A DNA stretch of 55,904 bases from Pantoea conspicua (GTDB lineage Bacteria > Pseudomonadota > Gammaproteobacteria > Enterobacterales > Enterobacteriaceae), in assembly GCF_002095315.1 (NCBI RefSeq), contig NZ_MLFN01000021.1, positions 1-55,904 of the forward strand. Reading direction: 5' to 3'. This document shows, piece after piece, positions 27,525 through 37,800 of the stretch (the first letter of the stretch is position 1; each line of letters begins with the position of its first letter). A program made the translations under genes and the position numbers. The notes below the pieces were generated by a model. That model saw nothing but the letters and a program-made list of their open reading frames with translations. It searched no databases and had not been told where the DNA came from.

Positions 27525-28847
27525 ATGTTAGATAGCTTACTTGTCATCCTGTTACTGATCGTAATCAGTGCATTTTTTTCCCTGTCGGAAATCTCGCTGG
27601 CGGCCGCCCGCAAGATAAAACTCAAGCTGCTGGCGGATGAAGGCAATGTCAACGCGCAACGCGTGTTGAAAATGCAGGAAACGCCGGGCATGTTCTTTAC
27701 CGTGGTGCAGATTGGTCTGAATGCCGTCGCGATTCTCGGCGGTATTGTCGGCGACGCCGCCTTTTCGCCAGCGTTTAACAGCCTGTTTAACCGTTTTGTC
27801 GCGCCGGAACTGGCGGAGCAACTCAGTTTCATCTGCTCATTCACCATCGTTACCAGCCTGTTTATCCTGTTTGCCGACTTAACGCCAAAACGGGTCGGTA
27901 TGATCGCCCCGGAAACCATCGCCCTGCGTATCATCAACCCGATGCGCTTCTGCCTGCTGTTGATGCGTCCGCTGGTCTGGCTGTTCAACGGTCTGGCCAA
28001 CGTCTTCTTCCGCATCTTCAAACTGCCGATGGTGCGCAAAGACGATATTACTTCTGATGATATCTACGCGGTGGTGGAAGCGGGTGCGCTGGCTGGCGTG
28101 TTGCGTAAGCAGGAACATGAGTTAATCGAGAACGTGTTTGAACTGGAATCACGCACCGTGCCCTCTTCGATGACCTCGCGTGAAAATATTGTCTGGTTTG
28201 ATCTGCATGAAGATGAAACCAGCCTGAAAACCAAAATCGCCCAACATCCTCACTCTAAATTCCTGGTCTGCAGCGGCGATATCGATCATATCGTCGGTTA
28301 CGTTGACTCTAAAGAACTGCTGCTGCGGGTTCTGGGAAATCAGAGCATGGCACTGAACAGCGGCTTACAGATTCGCTCGGCGCTGATTGTGCCCGATACG
28401 CTGACGCTGTCTGAAGCACTGGAGAGTTTCAAAACTGCCGGTGAAGACTTCGCAGTAATCATGAATGAGTATGCGCTGGTGGTCGGGATCATTACTTTGA
28501 ATGACGTGATGACTACGCTGATGGGCGATTTGGTTGGCCAGGGCATGGAAGAGCAGATTGTGGCGCGTGATGAGAATTCGTGGCTGGTAGAAGGCGGAAC
28601 GCCGATTGATGATGTGATGCGGGTACTGGACATTGATGACTTCCCGCAGTCAGGCAACTACGAAACCATCGGTGGCTTTATGATGTATATGCTGCGTAAA
28701 ATTCCAAAGCGTACCGACTTTGTGAAGTTTGCCGGTTATAAATTCGAAGTGGTCGATATCGACAGTTATCGCATCGATCAGTTACTGGTTACCCGCATTG
28801 ATGAGCGGCCGCCGGTACTGAATATGACCAAAAGTGAAGAAGAGTAG
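27525..28847 (+). CDS. paeA: CNNM/CBS-domain inner-membrane protein PaeA (YtfL)
   Basis: A 440-residue protein. The N-terminal CNNM (DUF21) membrane domain has about four helices (residues 1-190), followed by a CBS pair (about 205-335) and a CorC/HlyC-type C-terminal domain (about 350-430). In Salmonella and E. coli, YtfL was renamed PaeA because it protects stationary-phase cells from cadaverine and putrescine, probably by export. Older annotations call the family hemolysin-like. The ATG at 27525 gives the conserved MLDSLLVILLLI start. It has its own long leader and is followed by a dispersed repeat. Confidence 0.92.
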   Translation: MLDSLLVILLLIVISAFFSLSEISLAAARKIKLKLLADEGNVNAQRVLKMQETPGMFFTVVQIGLNAVAILGGIVGDAAFSPAFNSLFNRFVAPELAEQLSFICSFTIVTSLFILFADLTPKRVGMIAPETIALRIINPMRFCLLLMRPLVWLFNGLANVFFRIFKLPMVRKDDITSDDIYAVVEAGALAGVLRKQEHELIENVFELESRTVPSSMTSRENIVWFDLHEDETSLKTKIAQHPHSKFLVCSGDIDHIVGYVDSKELLLRVLGNQSMALNSGLQIRSALIVPDTLTLSEALESFKTAGEDFAVIMNEYALVVGIITLNDVMTTLMGDLVGQGMEEQIVARDENSWLVEGGTPIDDVMRVLDIDDFPQSGNYETIGGFMMYMLRKIPKRTDFVKFAGYKFEVVDIDSYRIDQLLVTRIDERPPVLNMTKSEEE

Positions 28848-28855
28848 ATGACTAA

Positions 28856-28998
28856 GGGCCTGCCCCATAAGGCGTCATTGTTGCAGACAGTCTGGACACG
28901 GACAGCGCGGAACAAGCAGGCGTATACGTAGTACGTGAGGATTGTGAGCACTGCCCAGGTTCAGAATGGCAAATAAAATAGCCTGATGGGCCAGGCTC
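28856..28998. repeat. 143-bp intergenic element with imperfect terminal inverted repeats
   Basis: The ends GGGCCTGCCCCATAAGGC (28856-28873) and GCCTGATGGGCCAGGCTC (28981-28998) are inverted copies with about 15 of 18 positions matching. The inside contains the palindrome TACGTAGTACGTG-like segment near 28924. It has no coding capacity. The layout is that of a miniature, non-autonomous dispersed repeat. The sequence looks familiar from intergenic regions of other enterics, but I cannot name it with certainty. Confidence 0.55.
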
Positions 28999-28999
28999 A

Positions 29000-29020
29000 A
29001 AGGGCGCCATCGGCGCCCTT
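29000..29020. terminator. Hairpin between paeA and ytfK, possible terminator
   Basis: A perfect stem AAGGGCGCC-atc-GGCGCCCTT lies 4 bp from the ytfK stop, between convergent genes. Neither strand has a good T run, so its terminator role is uncertain. Confidence 0.5.
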
Positions 29021-29024
29021 GTGA

Positions 29025-29231
29025 TTAGTTGAACTCAAGTTTCAGACGAACGACCTGGCGGTTAATTTCTGACATCACGCTCAGATGCTGTTTGTCTTTG
29101 ACGCGCGGGATTAACACTTTCCCTTTGTCGAACTCAAACGCGCCGACATCCTTGATATACAACCTTCCTTTGAACAGCGTTTTTACATATTTCGCTATTT
29201 GCAGCGGATTATAGCGCTGGAAGATCTTCAT
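29025..29231 (-). CDS. ytfK: Stringent-response modulator YtfK (DUF1107)
   Basis: A 68-residue protein nearly identical to E. coli YtfK, which binds SpoT and shifts it toward (p)ppGpp synthesis during phosphate or fatty-acid starvation. The conserved start is [20 protein letters not shown] at 29231; the frame is open 21 codons further, but that extension is not conserved. E. coli ytfK belongs to the Pho regulon. I do not see a convincing Pho box here. It is convergent with paeA. Confidence 0.93.
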   Translation of the reverse strand: MKIFQRYNPLQIAKYVKTLFKGRLYIKDVGAFEFDKGKVLIPRVKDKQHLSVMSEINRQVVRLKLEFN

Positions 29232-29546
29232 ACTGATTAACTCCTGTACAATTTTAAGCACGCTTCGCCGTTTCCAAATTAGGTACGAGCCCATGAAGCG
29301 CGAATTCGGGATAAACTATAGAACACTCAGCGCTGCCGATGTTCCGAAAAATGAATTATTTTACTGAGTTGACACATCATTACAGAACACTCTGTTATCA
29401 CGCTCATGCAACACAGTATAAACCTTCAGTCGTTAAGAAATTGTGGCGCTGATAACAAACCTGACACCTTTCCAGGACAGCAGCATCATCCCTGCCTACT
29501 ATTGCAATAAAATGACTAACTGGTCTGATCACTTAAGGAAACCGCG
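29232..29546. other. Divergent intergenic region between ytfK and ytfJ
   Basis: This 315-bp A+T-rich region should hold the promoters of both ytfK and ytfJ. CTGTAAT-GATG-TGTCAA (minus strand, around 29373-29392) only loosely resembles a Pho box. I see no gene or strong promoter pair. Confidence 0.5.
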
Positions 29547-30104
29547 ATGCGAATCACTCTGGCAGCGATAGTTTTGTCGTTACTGATACCGGTAAGCGCC
29601 CTGGCACACGATCTGAAACAGGATGCGCGCGTGCCGGCAACGGGCGTGAATGACAAAGGTGAGCTGTTACTGCAGCAGGATAAGTTTAGCTACAAAAACT
29701 GGAATAGTGCGCAGCTGAACGGAAAAGTTCGCGTGATTCAGCATATTGCCGGGCGCTCGTCCGCTAAGCAGATGAATGCGGCGTTAATCGAAGCGATCAA
29801 AGCCGCGAAGCTGCCGCACGATCGTTATCAGACCACCACTATCGTCAATACGGATGATGCGATTCCCGGGACCGGGATGTTTGTCCGCAGCAGCATCGAA
29901 AGCAATAAACAGCAGTATCCGTGGTCACAATTTATTGTCGACGATAAGGGAAATGTTCAGCGTGCCTGGCAACTGCAATCGGGTGGATCAGCCATTGTGG
30001 TGCTGGATAAACATGGCGCGGTGAAGTTTGTGAAGGATGGGCCGCTGACACAGGAAGAAGTACAGCAGGTGGTTAATCTGGTGACCTCTCTGCTGGCGCA
30101 CTAA
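29547..30104 (+). CDS. ytfJ: YtfJ family periplasmic protein
   Basis: A 185-residue protein with a signal peptide of about 20 residues (SLLIPVSALA). The mature part has an YtfJ/thioredoxin-like fold pattern: NGKVRVIQHIAGRSSAKQMNA, then TTTIVNTDDAIPGTGMFVRS. There is no CxxC motif, so it is not a redox-active thioredoxin. The function is unknown. The start ATG is preceded by AAGGAAA. It is divergent from ytfK and convergent with cysQ. Confidence 0.9.
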   Translation: MRITLAAIVLSLLIPVSALAHDLKQDARVPATGVNDKGELLLQQDKFSYKNWNSAQLNGKVRVIQHIAGRSSAKQMNAALIEAIKAAKLPHDRYQTTTIVNTDDAIPGTGMFVRSSIESNKQQYPWSQFIVDDKGNVQRAWQLQSGGSAIVVLDKHGAVKFVKDGPLTQEEVQQVVNLVTSLLAH

Positions 30105-30117
30105 CCAGCGCCGCACG

Positions 30118-30137
30118 GCGGGAGGTTGCCCTCCCGC
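30118..30137 (-). terminator. Hairpin between ytfJ and cysQ
   Basis: A perfect 8-bp stem GCGGGAGG/CCTCCCGC lies in the 41-bp gap between the convergent stops. The T tract is weak on both sides. Confidence 0.4.
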
Positions 30138-30145
30138 TTAACAGA

Positions 30146-30889
30146 TTAAAACAGCGAAACGCGAAAGCCAGGATTGAGGAAGGATTCGCGCGGTGCGTAA
30201 TCCAGCGTTTTGCCCTGCCAGTCATGTACGTGGGCACCCGCCGCCATAGCTACCGCGTGGCCCGCACCGGTGTCCCAGATGTTGGTCGGCCCGAAGCGCG
30301 GATAGAGCTGCGCTTTTCCTTCCGCCACCAGGCAGAATTTCAACGATGAACCGGTCGCTACCGTCTGATGCTCGCCGAGCTGCTTCAGGTACTGTTTCAT
30401 CTCATCATCGTCGCCGTGAGAACGGCTCACCACCACCAGCGGTGGCCGGGCATCACGCGCATGAATCTGTTCACGCCGGCCGCCCTCTTCTTTCCAGGCC
30501 TTACCGTCCGCGGCAGAGTACATCACGCCCAGTGCTGGCGCATAGACCACGCCCATCACCGGCTTGCCCTCTTCAATCAGCGCAATATTGACGGTGAATT
30601 CGCCGTTACGCTTGATGAACTCTTTGGTGCCATCAAGCGGATCAACCAGCCAGTAGCGCTGCCAGTGCTGACGCACCTCCCAGGCAGGCGGATCTTCTTC
30701 AGACAGGACCGGTATCGCAGGTGACAGCTGCGCCAGGCCGTTCACAATCACCTGATGCGCAGCAATGTCGGCGGCGGTCACCGGCGAGTCATCCGATTTG
30801 TGAGAAACGTCAAGCGGCGCGGCACCGTCGTAAACCTGCATAATTGCGTCGCCCGCTTCGCGTGCCAGTTGGCAAATTTGCTCTAACAT
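30146..30889 (-). CDS. cysQ: 3'(2'),5'-bisphosphate nucleotidase CysQ
   Basis: A 247-residue inositol-monophosphatase-superfamily enzyme that hydrolyses 3'-phosphoadenosine 5'-phosphate (PAP), a by-product of sulfate assimilation. Metal-site motifs are visible: SEED (63-66), VDPLDGT (82-88) and the C-terminal [14 protein letters not shown]. It is collinear with E. coli CysQ. The gene is divergent from cpdB, the usual enteric arrangement that puts two 3'-nucleotide-clearing enzymes side by side. Confidence 0.97.
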   Translation of the reverse strand: MLEQICQLAREAGDAIMQVYDGAAPLDVSHKSDDSPVTAADIAAHQVIVNGLAQLSPAIPVLSEEDPPAWEVRQHWQRYWLVDPLDGTKEFIKRNGEFTVNIALIEEGKPVMGVVYAPALGVMYSAADGKAWKEEGGRREQIHARDARPPLVVVSRSHGDDDEMKQYLKQLGEHQTVATGSSLKFCLVAEGKAQLYPRFGPTNIWDTGAGHAVAMAAGAHVHDWQGKTLDYAPRESFLNPGFRVSLF

Positions 30890-31183
30890 TTTTCACCTCG
30901 TTGTGTCCATCGGCTGCACGTTCAGTTCAACGCCTGATGGTTACATTTTAGCAGTTCCGTCCTGCAAGCCGATCGCGCAGTGGCAGCACGGAGTAATTTA
31001 TAGATATATCAATACCATAGTTACCTGCTTATCGCTACGCCTGCACCGCTACGCCCTATTCCGAAATGGCCGGCCGGGTAACCGATGCGCCAAAACGTTA
31101 TATCCATCACGATTTAAACTGACCACTCATCAGGCTTTTACATTATTTTGAGAGCCTTAACTTATCTGGCAGCAGGAGCAAGC

Positions 31184-33124
31184 ATGTTTAAGCCTGGAAT
31201 GATGTTACTGGCCCTGAGCGTTTCAGTCGCCGCACAGGCGGCAACGGTCGATTTGCGGATACTCGAGACCACCGATCTGCACAGTAACATGATGGATTTC
31301 GACTATTACAAAGACACGCCAACCGAAAAATTTGGTCTGGTGCGGACTGCCACGCTGATTCATGCGGCACGCCAGCAGGTTAAAAACAGCGTACTGGTCG
31401 ATAACGGCGACATCATCCAGGGTAGCCCGCTGGGCGACTATATGGCGGCCAGGGGCCTGAAAGTGGGCGAAATCCACCCGGTCTATAAGGCGCTTAACAC
31501 ACTCGATTACAGCGTCGGTAATCTGGGTAATCATGAGTTTAACTATGGTCTGCCTTACCTGAAAAAAGCGCTGGCTGGCGCACGCTTTCCTTATGTCAAC
31601 GCCAACGTCATCGACGTTAAAACAGGTAAGCCGCTGTTCACGCCTTATCTGATCAAATCCACCCGCGTGGTGGACCGCGACGGCAAAGCGCAGACGGTGA
31701 AGATAGGTTATATCGGCTTTGTGCCACCGCAGATCATGGTGTGGGATAAAGCCAATCTGCAGGGCAAGGTGCGGGTGGATGACATCACCGAAACCGCCCG
31801 TCGCTACGTGCCTGAAATGCGCGCTCAGGGCGCGGATATTATTGTCGCCATTCCCCACTCCGGCCTGAGCAGCGAGCCGTATCACGCGATGGCGGAGAAC
31901 TCGGTTTACTACCTCAGCCAGGTTGAGGGCATCAACGCCATTATGTTTGGTCATGCTCATGCGGTGTTCCCGGGCAGCGACTTCGCCAGTATTAAAGGCG
32001 CAGATGTTGCCCAGGGAACGCTGAATGGCATCCCGGCCGTGATGCCCGGCATGTGGGGCGATCATCTGGGCGTGGTCGATCTGGTGCTGAACAATGACAG
32101 CGGACACTGGCAGGTCAGCAGTGGCAAAGCCGAGGCGCGGCCCATTTATGACGCAGCCGCGAAAAAGTCGTTAGCGGCAGAAGATCCGGCGCTGGTTACG
32201 CTGCTGGCTGACGATCATCGTGCCACGCGGGAATTTGTCGGCAAGCCGATCGGCAAATCCGCCGATGTGATGTACAGCTATCTGTCGCTGGTGCAGGACG
32301 ATCCGACGGTGCAGATCGTCAACAATGCCCAGCGCGCTTACGTTGAACACTTCATTCAGGGCGATCCGGATCTTGGTGGTCTGCCGGTGCTCTCCGCCGC
32401 TGCACCCTTTAAAGCGGGCGGACGTAAGAACGATCCGGCCAGCTACGTTGAAGTCGAGAAAGGTCCCCTGACCTTCCGTAACGCCGCCGATCTCTATCTC
32501 TACCCCAATACCCTGGTGGTGATGAAAGTCAGCGGTGCGCAGGTAAAAGAGTGGCTGGAGTGTTCAGCGGGCCAGTTTAATCAGATCGACCCGCACAGCA
32601 GCAAAACACAGTCGCTGATCAACTGGGACTTCCGCACCTATAACTTCGACGTGATTGATGGGGTCAGTTACCAGATCGACATCACTCAGCCGGCGCGTTA
32701 TGACGCAGAATGTCAGCTGATTCATCCGCAGGCGTCGCGTATTCGTCAGCTGAGCTGGCAGGGCAAACCGATCGATCCGCAGGCCACTTTCCTGGTGGCG
32801 ACCAACAACTACCGCGCATATGGCGGTAAGTTTGCCGGCACTGGCGATAAGTACATTGCCTTTGCCTCACCGGATGAGAACCGTTCTGTGGTGGCCGCCT
32901 ATATCAGCGCGGAAACGAAAAAACAGGGTGAGGTCAGACCGCAGGCGGATAATAACTGGCGTCTGGCACCGATAGCATCCTCCACGCCGCTGGATATCCG
33001 CTTTGAAACTGCGCCTGGCGATAAAGCGACCCGCTTTATTCAGCAGCACGCACAGTATCCGCTACAGCCAAAGGGCACGGATGCGATCGGGTTTGCCATC
33101 TGGCAGGTGAATTTACAGCAGTAG
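31184..33124 (+). CDS. cpdB: Periplasmic 2',3'-cyclic-nucleotide 2'-phosphodiesterase/3'-nucleotidase
   Basis: A 646-residue periplasmic enzyme that converts 2',3'-cyclic nucleotides through 3'-nucleotides to nucleosides. A signal peptide ([14 protein letters not shown]) is followed by the metallophosphatase domain with [31 protein letters not shown] and [10 protein letters not shown]. The C-terminal 5'-nucleotidase domain starts near residue 360. I chose the ATG at 31184, with Shine-Dalgarno AGGAG 6 bases upstream, over an upstream TTG at 31148; the length then matches E. coli CpdB. The 294-bp divergent spacer to cysQ shows no further gene. Confidence 0.96.
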   Translation: MFKPGMMLLALSVSVAAQAATVDLRILETTDLHSNMMDFDYYKDTPTEKFGLVRTATLIHAARQQVKNSVLVDNGDIIQGSPLGDYMAARGLKVGEIHPVYKALNTLDYSVGNLGNHEFNYGLPYLKKALAGARFPYVNANVIDVKTGKPLFTPYLIKSTRVVDRDGKAQTVKIGYIGFVPPQIMVWDKANLQGKVRVDDITETARRYVPEMRAQGADIIVAIPHSGLSSEPYHAMAENSVYYLSQVEGINAIMFGHAHAVFPGSDFASIKGADVAQGTLNGIPAVMPGMWGDHLGVVDLVLNNDSGHWQVSSGKAEARPIYDAAAKKSLAAEDPALVTLLADDHRATREFVGKPIGKSADVMYSYLSLVQDDPTVQIVNNAQRAYVEHFIQGDPDLGGLPVLSAAAPFKAGGRKNDPASYVEVEKGPLTFRNAADLYLYPNTLVVMKVSGAQVKEWLECSAGQFNQIDPHSSKTQSLINWDFRTYNFDVIDGVSYQIDITQPARYDAECQLIHPQASRIRQLSWQGKPIDPQATFLVATNNYRAYGGKFAGTGDKYIAFASPDENRSVVAAYISAETKKQGEVRPQADNNWRLAPIASSTPLDIRFETAPGDKATRFIQQHAQYPLQPKGTDAIGFAIWQVNLQQ

Positions 33125-33167
33125 GCGGGCAGGAAGCCGGTCAGGCAGGATACGTGACCGAAACACA

Positions 33168-33195
33168 ATGCTGCCACCGTGGGCGGTGGCAGCAT
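33168..33195 (-). terminator. Hairpin terminator between cpdB and fklB
   Basis: A near-perfect 12-bp stem (ATGCTGCCACCG / CGGTGGCAGCAT) lies 8 bp past the fklB stop. On the minus strand it is followed by TGTGTTTC, a modest T tract. Confidence 0.6.
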
Positions 33196-33203
33196 GGGGA
33201 GGA

Positions 33204-33824
33204 TTACAGGATTTCCAGCAGTTCCACTTCAAAGATCAGGGTGCTGAATGGCGGGATAGAGGCACCCGCGCCACGCTCGCCGTACGCGAGGTTCTGCGGG
33301 ATCACCAGTTCCCATTTTGAGCCAACCGGCATCAGGGTCAGCGCTTCAATCCAGCCCGCGATCACGCCGCTGACCGGGAATTCTGCTGGCTCACCCCGTG
33401 CTACGGAGCTATCGAACACGCTACCGTCAATCAGTTTGCCGGTGTAGTGGACGCGTACGCGATCCTGACGTGATGGGATCGGACCGTCACCCTGAGTGAT
33501 GACGCTGAACTGCAGACCGGACTCGGTGCTGCTCACGCCTTCACGCTGTGCATGTTCCAGCAGGAACGCCTGGCCTTCTGCCGCCATCGCTTCGGTGCGC
33601 TCACGACGCACGCCTTCAGCGCGCTCGTGCACTTCACGCAGTGCACGATGAACCACATCAACCGGCACCGCCGGCGAGTTCCCTTCCAGCGCGTCGCGCA
33701 GGCCCGCGAGCAGTGCTTCTGGTTGCAGCCCCTGCAGACCAGATTCCAGCAGCTGCTGGCCAACCTGTAAACCAATACCGTAACTTGCTTGTGCTTCGAC
33801 GCTGTCGAAAGAAGGGGTAGTCAT
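33204..33824 (-). CDS. fklB: FKBP-type peptidyl-prolyl isomerase FklB (FKBP22)
   Basis: A 206-residue prolyl isomerase. The N-terminal helical dimerisation domain (about 1-90) is followed by the FKBP domain (about 115-206), with [30 protein letters not shown] and [26 protein letters not shown] chose the ATG at 33824 ([20 protein letters not shown]), which matches the E. coli length exactly; the upstream open frame of 48 codons is not conserved. It assists folding, probably in the cytosol or periplasm, since no signal peptide is seen. Confidence 0.96.
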   Translation of the reverse strand: MTTPSFDSVEAQASYGIGLQVGQQLLESGLQGLQPEALLAGLRDALEGNSPAVPVDVVHRALREVHERAEGVRRERTEAMAAEGQAFLLEHAQREGVSSTESGLQFSVITQGDGPIPSRQDRVRVHYTGKLIDGSVFDSSVARGEPAEFPVSGVIAGWIEALTLMPVGSKWELVIPQNLAYGERGAGASIPPFSTLIFEVELLEIL

Positions 33825-34042
33825 CTTCGTTCCTTTCACTCTCGGATAAATTCGAACCGGCAGCATAACAGTGCAGGCCGCTGGCGTAAAATGCCCTGCA
33901 TCGCAGATGACTTTTCCCGATGAAAGAGAAACAATAGGCCCGTCAAATTTATCAATGCTGGCAGGCACTTCGCGCCGGTATTGCCCATACTATAACTGTT
34001 GACGGGATTAACCCGTCTGTTGCACACCAAAAGAGAGAACAC

Positions 34043-34714
34043 ATGGGCCAGATCGCCCCACGACGCCGCAGGACGCGCGCAACGCGTATTGTATCCCGGC
34101 TGCAAACCTGGCTGGCCGCACGCAAGCCGCAGCAACCCGCTGGAGAGGAGGAACCACGAATGGCTTCAGACGCGTCATCACGGCTACCGACATGGCTTCA
34201 TCGTATCTGGCATTTTACCGACCATATCGGCTGGATGGACCCGCTGCCGGCCCCTCATCGTCGCGCTATTATTATCGCGCTGCTGGTGATGCTGCTGGCG
34301 TTTCTCTGGCCGGTCACTACACCGCGCTATCCGGTGGAGCGGCCGGTTACGCCGTCCGCTGAGAAAGAGGTGCCGATGCAGGCGGATATTTATGACAACA
34401 AAGCCGACTCCTCCCCTTCTCAGCCGCAGCAAGCGCCAAAAGCGGATTCACAGGGCCAGTGGCGCAACTATACCGTCGCCTCAGGCCAGACGCTGGCGCA
34501 GCTGTTCCGTGACAACAATCTGCCGGTGAATGATGTGTTTGCGATGGCGCGGGTGGAAGGCAGCGATCAGCCGCTGAGTTCACTGAAAAGCGGTCAGCAG
34601 GTCAAAATCCGTCAGGACACACAGGGCGCAGTGACAGGACTGACGATAGAGGGCGCTAACGGCCCGGTGCTGTTTACCCGTCAGCCGGACGGCAGCTTTA
34701 TTCGCGCGCAGTAA
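34043..34714 (+). CDS. ytfB: Cell-division-associated protein YtfB (OapA family)
   Basis: A 223-residue protein. A basic cytoplasmic N-terminus (RRRRTRATR) is followed by the conserved OapA N-terminal segment (WMDPLPAPHRR), one membrane helix (about 75-93), a Pro/Gln-rich linker and a C-terminal LysM-like OapA domain ending VLFTRQPDGSFIRAQ. E. coli YtfB binds glycan strands and localises to the division septum. The N-terminus is somewhat longer than in E. coli; the ATG at 34043 has an AGAGAGA Shine-Dalgarno. It is divergent from fklB and convergent with rplI. Confidence 0.9.
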   Translation: MGQIAPRRRRTRATRIVSRLQTWLAARKPQQPAGEEEPRMASDASSRLPTWLHRIWHFTDHIGWMDPLPAPHRRAIIIALLVMLLAFLWPVTTPRYPVERPVTPSAEKEVPMQADIYDNKADSSPSQPQQAPKADSQGQWRNYTVASGQTLAQLFRDNNLPVNDVFAMARVEGSDQPLSSLKSGQQVKIRQDTQGAVTGLTIEGANGPVLFTRQPDGSFIRAQ

Positions 34715-34729
34715 GTTTTACACGGCGAC

Positions 34730-34760
34730 AAAAACAAAAACGCCGGCACAAGGCCGGCGT
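34730..34760 (-). terminator. Rho-independent terminator of the rpsF-priB-rpsR-rplI operon
   Basis: On the minus strand the 8-bp stem CGCCGGCC-ttg-TGCCGGCG is followed by TTTTTGTTTTTG, downstream of rplI. It may also act for ytfB on the plus strand, though the T tract there is poor. Confidence 0.85.
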
Positions 34761-34784
34761 TCCCGCAGTGCTCAGTAATAAAAA

Positions 34785-35246
<462 letters not shown>

Positions 35247-35273
35247 TTAAAGTCGTTAATGGACAGTTGCCGA

Positions 35274-35823
<550 letters not shown>

Positions 35824-35829
35824 GATGGA

Positions 35830-36290
<461 letters not shown>

Positions 36291-36298
36291 AACGTTAT

Positions 36299-36350
36299 AG
36301 GCTGTGTCCCACAAAGGTTCGTTAAGGCGAGCACTTGTGGGACACAGCCT
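36299..36350 (-). repeat. Perfect 16-bp inverted repeat in the predicted rpsF leader
   Basis: AGGCTGTGTCCCACAA (36299-36314) and its exact reverse complement (36335-36350) flank a 20-base loop. It lies between the predicted rpsF promoter and the start codon, so it should be transcribed and form a very stable stem. There is no T tract, so it is not a terminator. It may be a small palindromic mobile repeat. Confidence 0.75.
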
Positions 36351-36378
36351 GAGAATGCGGCTGAAAAATTGACGCGTA

Positions 36379-36407
36379 ATCATACTGGCGGCGGGCGCTA
36401 AACTCAA
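36379..36407 (-). promoter_or_regulatory. Sigma-70 promoter of the rpsF operon
   Basis: The minus strand reads TTGAGT - 17 bases - TATGAT, a good sigma-70 promoter with optimal spacing. It predicts transcription starting near 36372 and a leader of about 147 bases. The remainder of the region up to 36630 shows no gene. Confidence 0.7.
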
Positions 36408-36630
36408 GCGCACATTTCAACAAATCTGATGTGGCGTGCCAGATAGGGTGGCTTTTCGTGCTAATCACAGCGATACAATCTGTTAAGCAGCCATTGTTCA
36501 AAAATGCTGACAAAGAGGTTCAGGCGGAGGATCTGGCGATAATATCAGCAGTCGCTAAACTTAATGCAGACGTTACGGTTTGGCTTATCAGCGTCTAACA
36601 GAGTGTGTTCCCTGAAGTGAGGAGTCGGCC

Positions 36631-36834
36631 ATGAAAAGGTACGTCATCGCCACTTTACTGGGTCTCTTCCTGTCTCTCCCCGCTCTTGCCAGCAATGCTG
36701 ACTGTGCGCAGCAGATGAGAAGTCACAGCAGCAGAGCGGCATCGGGTTATGTCTATGTGAATCGACTGGATGCACCGGAGAAAAGCCCGGTCAGCACGCC
36801 GGCCCGACCGGCAGAACGGTTTGCTGCCCCGTAG
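36631..36834 (+). CDS. Small secreted protein of unknown function
   Basis: A 67-residue frame with a clear signal peptide (MKRYVIATLLGLFLSLPALA, cut after residue 20). The short polar mature part of about 47 residues contains one cysteine and ends in a Pro/Ala/Arg-rich tail. A strong Shine-Dalgarno (GAGGAG) and a terminator directly after it support expression. I do not recognise a family. It stands alone between the rpsF promoter region and yjfP. Confidence 0.65.
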   Translation: MKRYVIATLLGLFLSLPALASNADCAQQMRSHSSRAASGYVYVNRLDAPEKSPVSTPARPAERFAAP

Positions 36835-36851
36835 TAATCGGGGCAGATAAT

Positions 36852-36879
36852 GGGCGGATTGCATCAATCCGCCCTTTTT
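36852..36879 (+). terminator. Rho-independent terminator after the small secreted-protein gene
   Basis: A perfect 9-bp stem GGGCGGATT-gcatc-AATCCGCCC is followed by TTTTTA. It lies 18 bp past the stop and also between convergent genes, so it may serve yjfP in part. Confidence 0.88.
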
Positions 36880-36891
36880 ATAACGGATGTT

Positions 36892-37641
36892 TTATAGCTG
36901 ATGTTTAAAGAAGTTAACCAGCGCCGTCAGGCCTGACGGTGTGATCTTATGTCCAATCTGCTTTTCCGACAGTGAGGTCAGATGGTGTGCTAATCCCTGG
37001 CTGCGCAGCGCCGCTTCCAGCCGCGCGCTCTCGGCAAACGGCACCACCTCATCAGCTTCGCCGTGCCACAGCAGCAGGGGTCGGTTGGCCAGCGTTTCCA
37101 GCCGGATGCTGGGATCGTACTCCGCCAGCGGCGCCATCCGGGCATCAAACTCGATCTGCTGTTCCGGCGAGCGCACCACCAGCGGCGGGAACAGCGTCTG
37201 GCTGAGCTGCATAAAGTAGCCGGACCCCATCATGCAGGCGACACTGTGGATCTGCGGATAGCGCGCCATCGCGCCCAGCGCCGTCATGCCTCCCATTGAG
37301 GCGCCTGCCACCGCAAACCGTTCTCCGGCGATCAGATCGTCAGCTCGCAGTGCGGCTTCCAGCTGCGGCAGCTCATCAATACTGGTTTTAATAATGTCCC
37401 AGAAGCAGCGCAGACGGCTTTCGGCGTCCCCGTGATCGCGCGCGCCATGCAGATCCGCATCCGGCATCACCGCCCGGAAGCCAGCCTGAGCTAAGGCGAC
37501 GGCGAAATAGGCATAGACCTCTTTCGAAGAGGTGAAGCCGTGATAAAACAGCACGGTCGGCAGTTGGTTACGGCGCTGACCGGCAGGCGCGGCGTGCAGA
37601 CACTCAATACCGGCCAGCGTTTCCGTGGTGAGTTCGATCAT
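36892..37641 (-). CDS. yjfP: Alpha/beta-hydrolase esterase YjfP
   Basis: A 249-residue cytosolic serine hydrolase. The oxyanion segment YHGFTSSKEVY is near residue 33, the nucleophile elbow GASMGG is near residue 115, a catalytic Asp is likely in HGEADEVVP, and the His lies in the C-terminal KQIGHKITPSG. E. coli YjfP is an esterase of short acyl chains with reported deacetylase activity on sugars; the natural substrate is unknown. It is divergent from the chemoreceptor gene. Confidence 0.9.
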   Translation of the reverse strand: MIELTTETLAGIECLHAAPAGQRRNQLPTVLFYHGFTSSKEVYAYFAVALAQAGFRAVMPDADLHGARDHGDAESRLRCFWDIIKTSIDELPQLEAALRADDLIAGERFAVAGASMGGMTALGAMARYPQIHSVACMMGSGYFMQLSQTLFPPLVVRSPEQQIEFDARMAPLAEYDPSIRLETLANRPLLLWHGEADEVVPFAESARLEAALRSQGLAHHLTSLSEKQIGHKITPSGLTALVNFFKHQL

Positions 37642-37739
37642 GTTATCTCCTGAAGAGGGTCAAGACGTGCGTGATCAGTGTACGGTCTGCCACTGAATTT
37701 GCGAACCGGTCCACCACTCTCTGCCGTAAACTTTCGTGC

Positions 37740-37766
37740 TAAACTTTTCCACGCTTCTGCCGTTGA
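37740..37766 (+). promoter_or_regulatory. Sigma-28 (FliA) type promoter of the second chemoreceptor gene
   Basis: TAAACTTT - 11 bases - GCCGTTGA matches the sigma-28 consensus TAAAGTTT-N11-GCCGATAA at 13 of 16 positions with exact spacing. It ends 35 bp before the ATG, as expected for a class 3 flagellar gene. Confidence 0.72.
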
Positions 37767-37800
37767 TCCGATATCTCCCTAATGCGATCAAAGGTAATTT

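Noticed and set aside
29373..29392. Possible Pho box upstream of ytfK
   Set aside because: Only one half-site is a fair match and the spacing is one base short; too weak to call, although ytfK is Pho-controlled in E. coli.
31223..32107. 294-codon minus-strand open frame inside cpdB
   Set aside because: The opposite strand encodes the metallophosphatase core of CpdB with all motifs; the antisense frame has no domain or signal.
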